From NCBI RefSeq assembly GCF_964259225.1, contig NZ_CAXVKN010000031.1: a stretch of 25,402 bases of DNA, one strand, 5' to 3'. Of this stretch, positions 1 through 7,870 are shown piece after piece. The notes below the pieces were generated by a model. The model saw only the letters and a program-made list of their open reading frames with translations, ran no database searches and had not been told where the DNA came from. The DNA is from Catenibacterium mitsuoka_A. Its GTDB lineage: Bacteria > Bacillota_I > Bacilli_A > Erysipelotrichales > Coprobacillaceae. Position 1 is the stretch's first letter, and the number at the start of each line of letters is the position of its first letter. Made by a program: the position numbers and the translations under genes.

Positions 1-375
1 TCTAAAAGAGGCTCCAGATATCTCAGACATGCAATTTACATGATTGCTGAATTTGCCAGACGTCATAATCCAGTTCTATAACATCAGTTTGAAAGAATCA
101 AGAATGGAAACAAGAAAAGACATAAGCTGGCTAATATCGCAATCGCGAATAAAATTGCACGATATATCTATTCAATTATGAAAAACGAAAGCGGCTTTGT
201 AATTTTTCATGAACATATCATGAGATTACCAGAAGAAACCCAAAATACGTTCTTCAATTCAATATCATTAGACTTTCCTAAAAATACTAGAAAACAGATT
301 TATCAGTATTCTGATATCAATGGTGAAGTACATAAGTTTGTATACACCAAATTAGAAGAGACGATGATTATTTAA
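1..375 (+). pseudogene. IS110-family transposase, 3' fragment with in-frame stop
   Basis: Frame 1 is open from the window edge and reads SKRGSRYLRHAIYMIAEFA then RRHNPVL, which is the serine-containing C-terminal (Transposase_20) region typical of IS110-family recombinases. A TAA at 79-81 interrupts it. The same frame then continues without a shift to a stop at 373-375, through HQFERIKNGNKKRHKLANIA and ARYIYSIM, which matches the usual post-'NP' tail of the family. The best reading is a nonsense-inactivated copy. The N-terminal RuvC-like (DEDD) half lies upstream of the window. An ATG at 178 opens a 65-residue reading frame, but this is only the tail of the same protein. Family assignment is from motif recognition and is fairly confident. 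Whether the stop truly inactivates the protein is inference. Confidence 0.7.
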
Positions 376-396
376 TAGTATATAGAAATCTAATGT

Positions 397-433
397 AAGA
401 GCTTTCAATGTTTTTGCATTGAAAAGTTCTTTT
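397..433 (+). terminator. Hairpin downstream of transposase remnant
   Basis: Left arm 397-410 pairs with 417-431, giving about 14 base pairs with one bulged A, around a 6-nt loop. A short T-run (430-433) follows. It lies about 20 nt after the transposase stop, so it could be that gene's terminator or part of the structured right end of the element. Confidence 0.5.
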
Positions 434-585
434 CAGTGTACTCTTTTTTAGAAAAGAAAGAGGATTTTTATAGAGGATTCACCTCTAAATCAAGACAAAT
501 GCCTATAAAATCAATAAATTCTTAAAAAATAAATCATTTATTGACATCTAATAGTTTGTCTTTTTTATCTTTTATACCATCTTTT

Positions 586-698
586 CACATTTTTTACAGC
601 GAAAAAATGTAGTACTTATACACTTTTTACAGCGAATAAATGTGCTACAACTACACTTTTTACACCGAATAAGTGTAACAGTTCACATTTTTAGAGCC
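586..698. repeat. Tandem short repeats phased at 33 bp
   Basis: Three clear copies and one partial copy of a unit close to CAC(A)TTTTTACAGCGAATAA then ATGT start at 586, 621, 654 and 684. The central GCG/CCG triplets of copies 1-3 lie at 599-601, 632-634 and 665-667, exactly 33 bp apart, or about three helical turns. Each unit is itself an imperfect inverted repeat; copy 1 has a perfect 9-bp stem (ACATTTTTT/AAAAAATGT) around ACAGCG. The arrangement suggests an array of protein binding sites, for example the multiple terminal repeats of an IS21-type element. The biological identity is inference. Confidence 0.7.
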
Positions 699-699
699 T

Positions 700-737
700 A
701 AAAAAAAGACTATCACACATAAGTGTCATAGTCTTTT
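700..737 (-). terminator. Terminator of the opp operon
   Basis: A 10-bp stem (704-713 with 728-737, AAAAGACTAT/ATAGTCTTTT) continues inward through a C/C mismatch into 4 more pairs (ACAC/GTGT). On the minus strand it is followed by a run of T (complement of 699-707). It sits 4 nt past the oppF stop codon and is a textbook rho-independent terminator. Confidence 0.9.
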
Positions 738-741
738 GATG

Positions 742-1695
742 TTATAATTTGAAGTTTGCTGCGTCTTTCTTGAACTGTTCTACATCTTCATCAGTACCTA
801 ATACAAAGTGTGTTTCAGTAATCTGATGCTGAGTACCAGCTGCATAATCAAGACCGCTTGTTTCATAATCATAAGAGAATGATTTTCTTACCTTCTCTAC
901 TCTTGGGTTAGAATGAGGGATAGCAGATAATAATGATCTTGTATATGGATGGAGAGGATTACTAAAGATTTCATCTGCAGTTCCTGTTTCTACTAAGTGA
1001 CCTAAATGTAATACACCAATTCTATCAGAGATGTATTTAACCATTGATAAGTCATGAGCGATAAATAAGTAAGCAGCGCCTGTTTCTTTCTGCATCTTCT
1101 TCATTAGGTTTACAACCTGTGCCTGAATAGATACATCTAGGGCTGAGATTGCTTCATCGGCAATGATTAGATCAGGGTTCATAATTAAGGCTCTTGCGAT
1201 ACCAATACGCTGTCTCTGACCACCAGAGAACTGGTGTGGGAAACGGTTCGCATGTTCTTTTGATAAACCTACCATTTCAAGAATCTTATAAACCTTTTCT
1301 TCTCTTTCTTTTTCATCTTTATAATCATGATGAATATCAAGACCCTGAGCAATAATATCAATAACCTTCTTACGAGGGTTTAAACAAGCCATTGGATCCT
1401 GGAAAATCATAGCCATCTTAGTACGTAATGTCTTAAGAGCTTTATTAGACATCTTACCAGTGATATCTTCACCTTCGAAAATGATCTGACCATCAGTTGG
1501 ATCATATAATCTAATAATAGCACGACCAGTAGTAGATTTACCTGAACCAGATTCACCTACTAAACCATATGTTTCACCTGGCATGATTTTGAATGAAATA
1601 CCATCAACGGCTTTTACAGTAAACTTTCTACTTGGATAGAAATACTGTTTTAAATTCTTGACTTCAAGAATTGGAGTCTGACTATTCTTGTCCAT
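742..1695 (-). CDS. oppF: Oligopeptide ABC transporter ATP-binding protein OppF
   Basis: One of the two cytoplasmic ATPases that power oligopeptide uptake. The sequence shows a Walker A (GESGSGKST), the ABC signature FSGGQRQRIG, a Walker B ending in DEAISALD (Ala replaces the usual Pro after DE) and the switch His in AHDLS. The C-terminal tail has the family's oligopeptide-transporter extension (NPLHPYTRSLLSAIP). The frame is open to a GTG at 1707, but AGGTG lies directly against that codon. ATG at 1695 has the AAGGTG at a workable 9-nt distance, so it was chosen, giving 317 aa. It overlaps the oppD stop by 14 nt, consistent with translational coupling. Last gene of oppABCDF. The Opp family is certain; exact peptide specificity cannot be read from the sequence. 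Confidence 0.93.
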   Translation of the reverse strand: MDKNSQTPILEVKNLKQYFYPSRKFTVKAVDGISFKIMPGETYGLVGESGSGKSTTGRAIIRLYDPTDGQIIFEGEDITGKMSNKALKTLRTKMAMIFQDPMACLNPRKKVIDIIAQGLDIHHDYKDEKEREEKVYKILEMVGLSKEHANRFPHQFSGGQRQRIGIARALIMNPDLIIADEAISALDVSIQAQVVNLMKKMQKETGAAYLFIAHDLSMVKYISDRIGVLHLGHLVETGTADEIFSNPLHPYTRSLLSAIPHSNPRVEKVRKSFSYDYETSGLDYAAGTQHQITETHFVLGTDEDVEQFKKDAANFKL

Positions 1696-2782
1696 TATTT
1701 GGTACACCTTCTTTCATCATGTTATCGATTCTCTTTCTTAATGCTTCAGGCATTTCTACCTTTGGCGCATTTGGATGCATTAACCAGCTGGCTACCTTAT
1801 GAGTTGTAGAACCTTCTACTTTGAACATAGGTGGTTCAATTCTCTTATCGATATTTAATGCATATTTATTACGTGGTGCGAATGCATCACCTTTGATTTC
1901 TTTTGTAACGTTTGGTGGTGAACCAGGAATTGTATATAATTCTGGATCATCAGTATTTAGATCAGGCATTGCTGATAAAAGACCCCAAGTATATGGATGT
2001 AAAGGTCTGTAGAAGATATCTTCGATAGAACCTGTTTCTACAATCTTACCTGCATACATAACGTTTACGAAGTCAGCCACCTTAGCAACTACACCTAAGT
2101 CATGTGTGATATAAATAACTGAAATACCTTTTTTCTTCTGTAAGTCCTGAATTAATTCAAGGATTTTAGCCTGGATAGTTACATCTAGGGCTGTTGTAGG
2201 TTCGTCACAAATTAATACATATGGATCACAAGATAAAGCGATTGCGATAACAACACGCTGTCTCATACCACCAGATAACTGATGAGGATAATTCTTCATA
2301 CGTTTTTCTGCGTTAGTGATTCCTACTTCTTCAAGAAGTTCTACAGCCTTTTTATATGCGTCTTCTTTAGATGTTCCATAATGATACATCATTGGTTCCA
2401 TGATCTGTTTACCAATTGTCATTGTTGGGTCTAGAGAAGTCATCGGATCCTGGAAGACCATCGCAATCTTACGACCACGGATTTCCTTCTGGATTTCCTT
2501 TTCTGTCATCTTAGTGATATCTACTGTATGTTTTTCATCAGTATCTGGATCATGCCAAGTATAGTCGATTGAACCACTTTCAATACTACCATTCTTAGCT
2601 AAGATACCCATGATAGCTTTTGTAGTAACTGATTTACCTGAACCAGATTCACCTACAATCGCAATTGTTTCTCCTTTATAAAGGTCTAAGTTAACACCAC
2701 GGATGGCATTCACTTTCTTACCTTCAATCTTAAAGGAGATATTTAAGTCTCTGATTTTTAAAATTCTTTCTCTGTCAGCCAT
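1682..2782 (-). CDS. oppD: Oligopeptide ABC transporter ATP-binding protein OppD
   Basis: Partner ATPase to OppF in the peptide importer. It carries Walker A (GESGSGKSV), signature LSGGMRQRV, Walker B with LICDEPTTALD and the switch His in THDLGVV. It also has the C-terminal peptide-transporter region (RPLHPYTWGLLSAMP, then IPGSPP), giving 366 aa. The start ATG at 2782 is preceded by AAGGAG at good spacing. That ribosome binding site lies inside the last codons of oppC, whose stop is only 2 nt upstream. The 3' end overlaps oppF. A cysteine-rich C-terminal motif found in some OppD proteins is not obvious here. Confidence 0.94.
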   Translation of the reverse strand: MADRERILKIRDLNISFKIEGKKVNAIRGVNLDLYKGETIAIVGESGSGKSVTTKAIMGILAKNGSIESGSIDYTWHDPDTDEKHTVDITKMTEKEIQKEIRGRKIAMVFQDPMTSLDPTMTIGKQIMEPMMYHYGTSKEDAYKKAVELLEEVGITNAEKRMKNYPHQLSGGMRQRVVIAIALSCDPYVLICDEPTTALDVTIQAKILELIQDLQKKKGISVIYITHDLGVVAKVADFVNVMYAGKIVETGSIEDIFYRPLHPYTWGLLSAMPDLNTDDPELYTIPGSPPNVTKEIKGDAFAPRNKYALNIDKRIEPPMFKVEGSTTHKVASWLMHPNAPKVEMPEALRKRIDNMMKEGVPNNGQE

Positions 2783-2784
2783 AA

Positions 2785-3717
2785 TTACATCTCCTTCATA
2801 GTAGGATCAAGTGCATCTCTTAAACCATCACCTAATAAGTTGAATCCTAACATCAATACTGCAAGGATAATAGCTGGGATAGTCATCTGAGTTGGATATA
2901 CTGTGAATACTTCGAAACCTGAGTTGATCAAAGTACCAAGTGAAGCCTGAGGTACAGTTAAACCTAAACCAACGAATGCTAGATATGCTTCATAGAAGAT
3001 TGCATTTGGGATAGTCATCATAGACATGATGATTAACTGACCAAAGATGTTTGGTAAGATTTCCTTGAATAAGATAAAGATATTGCTTGCACCTAATGTT
3101 CTAGAAGCAAGAATAAATTCATCTTCCTTGATTTTTAATACCTGTGCTCTTGTGATACGAGACATAGGAATCCATTCAGTGAAGATTAACGCAAGAATAA
3201 CGGTATATAAAGAAGGCTTTAATACTGTTAAAAGAATAGTTAATACTACTAGTGTTGGGATAGAGTTGATGATTTCCTGAATTCTCTGAAGGACAGAGTC
3301 AATTAAACCACCAAAGTAACCAGAAATTAAACCATAAGTCATACCAACTACGATATCAATAACTACTGCAACTAATGCGATAATTAATGAAATACGAGTA
3401 CCCTGCCAAGTTCTTACGAACAAGTCACGGCCATATTTATCAGTACCAAAGAAATGAGTACCATTTGGAAGAATATTCGCAATACTTGTATCAATTGCAT
3501 CATATTTCCAATGAGAAATCATTGGTACAAAGATAGCAAGTAAAGCAATGATAATAATACAAGCTAAACCAAAGATTGCACCTTTGTTCTGAGTAAAACG
3601 ATAAACAACGTCTTTCCAAGCAGGTCTTGCAGGAGCAACTTCATCAATGTTGATATTCTGTTTATCACCGATAAACTCAAAATCATCTGGCAAAAATTCA
3701 TATTTCTTGTCATCCAT
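2785..3717 (-). CDS. oppC: Oligopeptide ABC transporter permease OppC
   Basis: Inner-membrane permease of the Opp complex, 310 aa. It has a ~40-residue cytoplasmic N-terminus, then a first membrane helix (about residues 50-72), the OppC-type periplasmic segment with FFGTDKYGRDLFVR, and further helices. The EAA coupling loop (EFILASRTLGASNIFILFKE) docks onto the ATPases. Start ATG at 3717 follows a GGGGG-containing ribosome binding site embedded in the end of oppB, with a 1-nt gap between the two genes. The forms of both the GTDKYGRD motif and the EAA loop identify it as OppC/DppC rather than OppB. Confidence 0.94.
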   Translation of the reverse strand: MDDKKYEFLPDDFEFIGDKQNINIDEVAPARPAWKDVVYRFTQNKGAIFGLACIIIIALLAIFVPMISHWKYDAIDTSIANILPNGTHFFGTDKYGRDLFVRTWQGTRISLIIALVAVVIDIVVGMTYGLISGYFGGLIDSVLQRIQEIINSIPTLVVLTILLTVLKPSLYTVILALIFTEWIPMSRITRAQVLKIKEDEFILASRTLGASNIFILFKEILPNIFGQLIIMSMMTIPNAIFYEAYLAFVGLGLTVPQASLGTLINSGFEVFTVYPTQMTIPAIILAVLMLGFNLLGDGLRDALDPTMKEM

Positions 3718-3718
3718 C

Positions 3719-4666
3719 TTAGTTGTCCCCCTTTCCTAAACGGATACGTGGATCGATAATACCATAAGATACATCGATTACTAACATCATAACGATATAC
3801 ATGAATGCATATAAGAATGAACATGCAACGATGATGTTGTAGTCATTGGCACGAATACTGTTAATTAATAGCTTACCTAAACCTGGTACAGAACAGATCT
3901 GTTCTACTACCATTGTACCAGTCATCAAGTTAACTAGGATTGGACCTAAGATAGTGATTACTGGAATTAAGGCATTACGTAATGCATGCTTGAAGATTAA
4001 TGTCTTACGATCTAAACCTTTAGCCATTGCAAGAGTCATATATTCACTATTTAATACAGAAATCATTTCTGTACGAGTGAAACGTGCTACGTTGGCAATA
4101 ACGCTCATAGATAAAGCGATAACTGGTAATATAGATGAGAAGATTGGATTCATATCATCATACATTGTTGGTAAGATACGAAGATCATTACTGAACAAGA
4201 TAACAAGTAATAATGCGAATACGAATGATGGGATAGATACACCTAAGATAGAAATAATAGTTGCGATTGTATCCCAAATAGTGTTCTTGTTTAATGCAGC
4301 AACGATACCAAGTAACATACCTACTAATGTACCTAAGATACATGCAGCGATACCATAAGCAAATGAAATCTTAGCTGCGTCGAATACTAATTCAGAAACA
4401 TTCTGATCTTTGTATAAAACATAAGAAACACCGAAGTCGCCTGATAACATATTCTTTAAGTATGTACCATACTGTACAAGAACTGGCTTATCAAGACCAT
4501 ATTTTGCCATAATGACTTTCTGCTGTTCTGGGCTCAACTTTTCTGAGTTGAATGGAGAACCTGGCATACAACGAGTCATAATGAACAGAACTGTTAGTAT
4601 AACAAATAGAGTAATTGCGGAAATAAGCAATCTCTTTAAGATATACCTAATCATGGATTTATCCAT
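3719..4666 (-). CDS. oppB: Oligopeptide ABC transporter permease OppB
   Basis: Second permease of the importer, about 315 aa. It begins MDKSMIRYILKRLL followed by a membrane helix, then the family signature PGSPF with QYGTYLKNMLSGDFGVSY. The EAA loop is EYMTLAMAKGLDRKTLIFKH and the end is IDPRIRLGKG. The frame extends to 4702, but the upstream codons fall inside a terminator-like hairpin. ATG at 4666 has AAAGGTG upstream, so it was chosen. Expression probably depends on read-through of the hairpin at 4690-4727 that separates it from oppA. Confidence 0.93.
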   Translation of the reverse strand: MDKSMIRYILKRLLISAITLFVILTVLFIMTRCMPGSPFNSEKLSPEQQKVIMAKYGLDKPVLVQYGTYLKNMLSGDFGVSYVLYKDQNVSELVFDAAKISFAYGIAACILGTLVGMLLGIVAALNKNTIWDTIATIISILGVSIPSFVFALLLVILFSNDLRILPTMYDDMNPIFSSILPVIALSMSVIANVARFTRTEMISVLNSEYMTLAMAKGLDRKTLIFKHALRNALIPVITILGPILVNLMTGTMVVEQICSVPGLGKLLINSIRANDYNIIVACSFLYAFMYIVMMLVIDVSYGIIDPRIRLGKGDN

Positions 4667-4689
4667 ATAAATATCACACCTTTCATTTA

Positions 4690-4727
4690 AAAAGAAGAAC
4701 ACATTATAGCAAGAGCTATAATGTGTT
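4690..4727 (-). terminator. Partial terminator between oppA and oppB
   Basis: A 13-bp perfect stem (4698-4710 with 4715-4727) with a 4-nt loop is followed on the minus strand by CTTCTTTTT. It lies immediately after oppA and before oppB in the direction of transcription. Such hairpins commonly reduce downstream transcription so that the binding protein is made in excess over the membrane complex. Confidence 0.85.
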
Positions 4728-4752
4728 TATTCTCACTATGTTCTGTTTATTC

Positions 4753-6363
4753 TTATTTGATAGTTACGTATTTGAATGTATAAGGAACACCAACTGCTGA
4801 ATGAACAACTCCTTTTACATTCTTAGCCTTTAATGCTGCAGCACCCTTTTCGAATACTGGAATATAAGCTAAATCATCAAGTGCAGTCTTTTCTACCTGA
4901 GTCATTAAGTCCCAACGTTTATTTAAGTCTGATTCAGCCTGAACCTGTTTCATTAATGAATCAACTTTAGCATTGCTGTACTTACCATAGTTATTCTGGT
5001 TACCAGTTAAGAATAAGTTTAAGTAAGTTGTTGGATCAGCATAGTCTGGACCCCAACGAGTACATGCAATCTGATAGTTACCATTTGCCTGTCTGTTGTA
5101 AATTCTGTCTTTCTTTACAGTTGCAACCATGTTTACTTTTAAGCCTTTTAACTTAGAGAAAGAACCCTGTAAGTATTCAGCCATAGTATCCATTGGTGAT
5201 TCATCAGTACCATATAATAAATCAACTGTGATTGTATCAGTACCTAATTCTTTCTTAGCTGCATCTAAGTATTCCTGAGCCTTCTTAACATCGTAACCTA
5301 CAAGATCACCTGCAGTATCACGGAAATCTTTACCAGCTGGGCTCTTAGATAACTGTGATGGAACAAAACCAGTTGCTTCTTTAGAACCATCCTTTAAGAC
5401 ATTTTCGCATAAGTCTTTTCTGTTAATTGCGTAAGATAATGCTTCTCTTACGTTCTTATCAGCAATTGTCTTATTGTTGAAGTTTAAGCTTAAATAGAAT
5501 AAGAAACCTTCATTGAATGTTGTGAAAGTATCTTTACCTTTATACTTATCTACTAATGTAGAGTTGATTGTTGCATAGTCAACTTTACCATTGTCAAAGT
5601 TCTGTGCAGCAGTCTTAGGATCCTGTACTAGGAACATTTCAAGGTTCTTAGTCTTAACTGCTTTTGCATCATAGTACTTATCGTTCTTAGTGAATGTTGC
5701 TTTATTACCTTTGATCCACTTAGTCATTGTATAAGCACCATTAGATAATGTGTATTCTGGTTTAGTACCATAGTTCTTACCACATTTTTCAACGAATTTT
5801 TCGTTCTGTGGGAAGTAGCATGGGAAAGCCATTAAATCTGTGAAATATGGAACCTTGTTGTTTAATTCAACAACTAAAGTCTTATCATCAGTTGCTTTAA
5901 CACCTAAAGTGTTCATCTGCTCATCTGTTGCCTTTGGGCCTAGATCAATCAACTGACTCGCATTCTTAACTGATGCACCATCATCACCTAACATGTAAGC
6001 ATAGTTACCTGCATTCTTAATAATTCTCTTCCAAGAATAAACAAAATCGTTGGCAGTGACTTTATCACCATTTGACCACTTAGCATCTTTTAAGTGGAAA
6101 GTGTAAGTCTTACCATCAGCACTTACATCCCAGCTCTTAGCTAATGCTGGAACTGTCTTGCCTTTGTCATTTACTGCTGTTAAGCCGTCTGTGATTGCGT
6201 GGATTGCGTTGTATGACATACCATCATCAACTACTGTAGAATCCATACCCTGGATATCTAATTCACTTGCAAATCTGAAAGTATCTGTATCAGTTTTGCT
6301 TCCACATCCAGCAAGTAATGCTGCTGCCATACTTGCAGCAACTAAAACCTTTACTGTTTTCAT
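4753..6363 (-). CDS. oppA: Oligopeptide-binding lipoprotein OppA
   Basis: Extracytoplasmic solute-binding protein (SBP family 5) that captures peptides and hands them to OppBC. The chosen start, ATG at 6363, follows GGAGGGG with 7-nt spacing and opens a lipoprotein signal peptide with lipobox LAGC (lipidated Cys20). That makes a 536-aa precursor. The frame extends 29 codons further upstream, but those residues are not signal-peptide-like and lie in the leader. The mature part has the family hallmarks: LAKSWDVSADGKTYTFHLKD near the start, then NGDKVTANDFVYSWKRI, and the late segment with ADPTTYLNLF. It is the first gene of the opp operon and has its own strong promoter at 6422-6450. Confidence 0.93.
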   Translation of the reverse strand: MKTVKVLVAASMAAALLAGCGSKTDTDTFRFASELDIQGMDSTVVDDGMSYNAIHAITDGLTAVNDKGKTVPALAKSWDVSADGKTYTFHLKDAKWSNGDKVTANDFVYSWKRIIKNAGNYAYMLGDDGASVKNASQLIDLGPKATDEQMNTLGVKATDDKTLVVELNNKVPYFTDLMAFPCYFPQNEKFVEKCGKNYGTKPEYTLSNGAYTMTKWIKGNKATFTKNDKYYDAKAVKTKNLEMFLVQDPKTAAQNFDNGKVDYATINSTLVDKYKGKDTFTTFNEGFLFYLSLNFNNKTIADKNVREALSYAINRKDLCENVLKDGSKEATGFVPSQLSKSPAGKDFRDTAGDLVGYDVKKAQEYLDAAKKELGTDTITVDLLYGTDESPMDTMAEYLQGSFSKLKGLKVNMVATVKKDRIYNRQANGNYQIACTRWGPDYADPTTYLNLFLTGNQNNYGKYSNAKVDSLMKQVQAESDLNKRWDLMTQVEKTALDDLAYIPVFEKGAAALKAKNVKGVVHSAVGVPYTFKYVTIK

Positions 6364-6393
6364 AATTTTCCCCTCCATAATGGATATAAATGT

Positions 6394-6414
6394 ATGATAG
6401 CATCCAACTATCAT
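6394..6414 (-). promoter_or_regulatory. Hairpin in the oppA leader
   Basis: A perfect 7-bp inverted repeat (ATGATAG at 6394-6400, CTATCAT at 6408-6414) sits between the promoter and the oppA start. No T-run follows. It could be an operator or a leader stem-loop; nothing in the sequence distinguishes these. Confidence 0.4.
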
Positions 6415-6421
6415 GAGAAAC

Positions 6422-6450
6422 ATCTTACACTCTTTGTGTATACATGTCAA
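6422..6450 (-). promoter_or_regulatory. Vegetative promoter of the opp operon
   Basis: On the minus strand TTGACA (6445-6450) and TAAGAT (6422-6427) are separated by 17 bp, which is near-consensus for the housekeeping sigma factor. The transcript would have a leader of roughly 50 nt before oppA. Confidence 0.75.
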
Positions 6451-6577
6451 TATTCATTAGTATAAATCTTTGTGCATTTCATGAATCTATTTTAGTTATT
6501 TGTCTTTTCCACAAATTGACTAATTTTAATATTTTTTACGCTTAATTTATTATCATAAAAAGAAAAATCAGGCATAT

Positions 6578-6601
6578 AAAAAAGACACCAATCAGGTGCC
6601 T
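6578..6601 (-). terminator. Terminator of the mscS-trx unit
   Basis: AGACACC (6583-6589) pairs with GGTGCCT (6595-6601) around a 5-nt loop, and the minus strand then runs into T residues (complement of 6578-6583). It begins one base past the thioredoxin stop codon. Confidence 0.85.
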
Positions 6602-6602
6602 C

Positions 6603-6911
6603 TTAGTCCATAAATGGGTTGATTTTATCAAGGATTGCATCCTTATTTGCGAAACCAATGATCTGTGTAACAGCCTTACCTTCTTTAAAGAAAATCATGT
6701 TTGGAATTGACTGTACACCGTATTTAGATGCTAAATCAAGTTCATTGTCTACATTGACTTTAACAACTGTTAACTGATCATTTTCAGCATCTAATTCTTC
6801 TAATACTGGACCAACCATCTTACAAGGGCCACACCAGTCTGCGTAGAAGTCTACTAATACATACTTATTGTTTAATGCTTCATTAAAACCGTTCTGATCT
6901 ACAATTTTCAT
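6603..6911 (-). CDS. trxA: Thioredoxin
   Basis: Small cytoplasmic thiol-disulfide oxidoreductase, 102 aa from ATG at 6911. A GTG three codons upstream has no spaced ribosome binding site, whereas ATG has GAGGTG 6 nt away. The active site WCGPCK is at residues 26-31 (redox cysteines 27 and 30), the buried Asp is in VDFYADW, and the cis-proline loop is QSIPNMIFF. These features and the length are canonical. It follows the mscS gene by about 48 nt on the same strand and probably shares its transcript. A thioredoxin reductase is not in the window. Several thioredoxins can coexist in one genome, so the symbol trxA is nominal. Confidence 0.93.
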   Translation of the reverse strand: MKIVDQNGFNEALNNKYVLVDFYADWCGPCKMVGPVLEELDAENDQLTVVKVNVDNELDLASKYGVQSIPNMIFFKEGKAVTQIIGFANKDAILDKINPFMD

Positions 6912-6959
6912 ATTCTTCACCTCACCTATATTTAAACAGATTGAAGAATATTCCGCAAC

Positions 6960-7754
6960 TTATTTGCTTAGATGAATATCATAGGTCGTATAGGCAAGTT
7001 CTATACCTTCTTCGTTGAAACGCTTATTCATATTTTCAAGTAAACTACATCTAAGTGTTTCATAGTTTTCTGTGGCTGCCCATACTCTAAGTGTAAAGGT
7101 TAATGCACTATCCTTATATTCTGTCATATTCACAAAAGGTGGAATATCATTGAGACAATAAGGATTAGATAAGGCTTCTTCCATAATAACCTTCTTAACT
7201 AATTCTGTATCACTACCCATAATAACATCAAAGTTTAAATCTACACGACGTATTTCTTCACTTGAATAGTTCACTAATGTTGAGTGTGCTAACTGTGAAT
7301 TAGGAATGACAATCTTCTTATTATCTAAAGTAAGTAGGTTTGTATAGAGTAAAGAGATTTCCTGGATTCTTCCTGTGACACCTACAACTTCAATTAAGTC
7401 TCCTTTTGAAAAAGGTTTTGCTAGTAAGATGATAATACCATCAAAGAAGCTTGCGAGTGAGTCTTTAATAGCAAGTGCAAAAGCAGCAGAAGCTGCAGTA
7501 AAGATAGCAAGAATAGAACTTGTATTAATACCAAGCTGCGATAAAGCCATAATCGCAATAATCACAATAAAGACTGTCTTGATGATTGTCTTAAAGAAGT
7601 TTAAGACAATTTCATCCTGGGAAGACTTTTCTATAAATTTTGTAAATAACTTATCAAAAATCTTATATACAACATATCCAACAACTATAATGATAAGGGC
7701 TTGAAGAGCTTTCTCTCCCATACCATAAAGTGTTTCTAAGTATTTTTTTATCAT
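6960..7754 (-). CDS. MscS-family mechanosensitive ion channel
   Basis: Small-conductance mechanosensitive channel that opens on membrane tension to release solutes during hypo-osmotic shock. Start ATG at 7754 has AAAGGAG 8 nt upstream, giving 264 aa. Visible segments are TM1 (about residues 15-35), TM2 (about 50-70) and a small-residue-rich TM3 pore helix (AASAAFALAIKDSLASFFDG). The MscS beta domain follows (FSKGDLIEVVGVTGRIQEIS and NKKIVIPNSQL). The C-terminal cytoplasmic domain is of minimal length, as in basic MscS/YkuT-type channels. It is transcribed divergently from degV and has its own promoter at 7781-7809. Confidence 0.9.
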   Translation of the reverse strand: MIKKYLETLYGMGEKALQALIIIVVGYVVYKIFDKLFTKFIEKSSQDEIVLNFFKTIIKTVFIVIIAIMALSQLGINTSSILAIFTAASAAFALAIKDSLASFFDGIIILLAKPFSKGDLIEVVGVTGRIQEISLLYTNLLTLDNKKIVIPNSQLAHSTLVNYSSEEIRRVDLNFDVIMGSDTELVKKVIMEEALSNPYCLNDIPPFVNMTEYKDSALTFTLRVWAATENYETLRCSLLENMNKRFNEEGIELAYTTYDIHLSK

Positions 7755-7780
7755 TTTTGTAACTCCTTTCACGTGCATTT

Positions 7781-7809
7781 ACAATAATTCGTCTACCTTG
7801 ATTAGTCAA
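7781..7809 (-). promoter_or_regulatory. Promoter of the mscS-trx unit
   Basis: On the minus strand TTGACT (7804-7809) and TATTGT (7781-7786) are separated by 17 bp. It lies about 30 nt upstream of the mscS start and back to back with the degV promoter. Confidence 0.65.
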
Positions 7810-7816
7810 GAAAATG

Positions 7817-7844
7817 TTGATTTATTCCTCAAAATTGTTAAAAT
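7817..7844 (+). promoter_or_regulatory. Promoter of degV
   Basis: TTGATT (7817-7822) and TAAAAT (7839-7844) are separated by 16 bp, about 26 nt before the degV start codon. Confidence 0.55.
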
Positions 7845-7870
7845 TGAGTTTGACTGAAGGAGGTCCTTGT

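Larger units (their letters stand above)
376..741. other. Gene-free stretch between IS remnant and opp operon
   Basis: No convincing gene is present in this ~365 bp. It holds the hairpin at 397-433, a small 6-bp stem at 471-487, a 7-1-7 palindrome at 528-542 (AATAAAT/ATTTATT), the phased repeat array at 586-698 and the opp terminator at 700-737. The composition is very AT-rich. Together with the adjacent transposase fragment it looks like mobile-element debris. Confidence 0.6.

Noticed and set aside
178..375. A stand-alone 65-residue gene starting at the ATG at 178.
   Set aside because: It is in the same frame as, and continues the family pattern of, the transposase fragment upstream, and no ribosome binding site precedes the ATG.
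586..698. Possible CRISPR array or zinc-knuckle peptide (minus-strand frame reading repeated RCKKC).
   Set aside because: The units are imperfect, only 30-35 bp in total and have no room for spacers, so not CRISPR. The RCKKC pattern simply reflects the 33-bp (11-codon) phasing; there is no start codon with a ribosome binding site.
3846..4358. 170-residue plus-strand open frame opposite oppB.
   Set aside because: It is the antisense shadow of a conserved permease gene, with no ribosome binding site and no recognisable protein. Other long frames inside opp, groEL, folD and rbr were rejected for the same reason.
6394..6414. Riboswitch in the oppA leader.
   Set aside because: Only a single 7-bp stem is present in a ~50-nt leader, with no known aptamer pattern and no expression platform.
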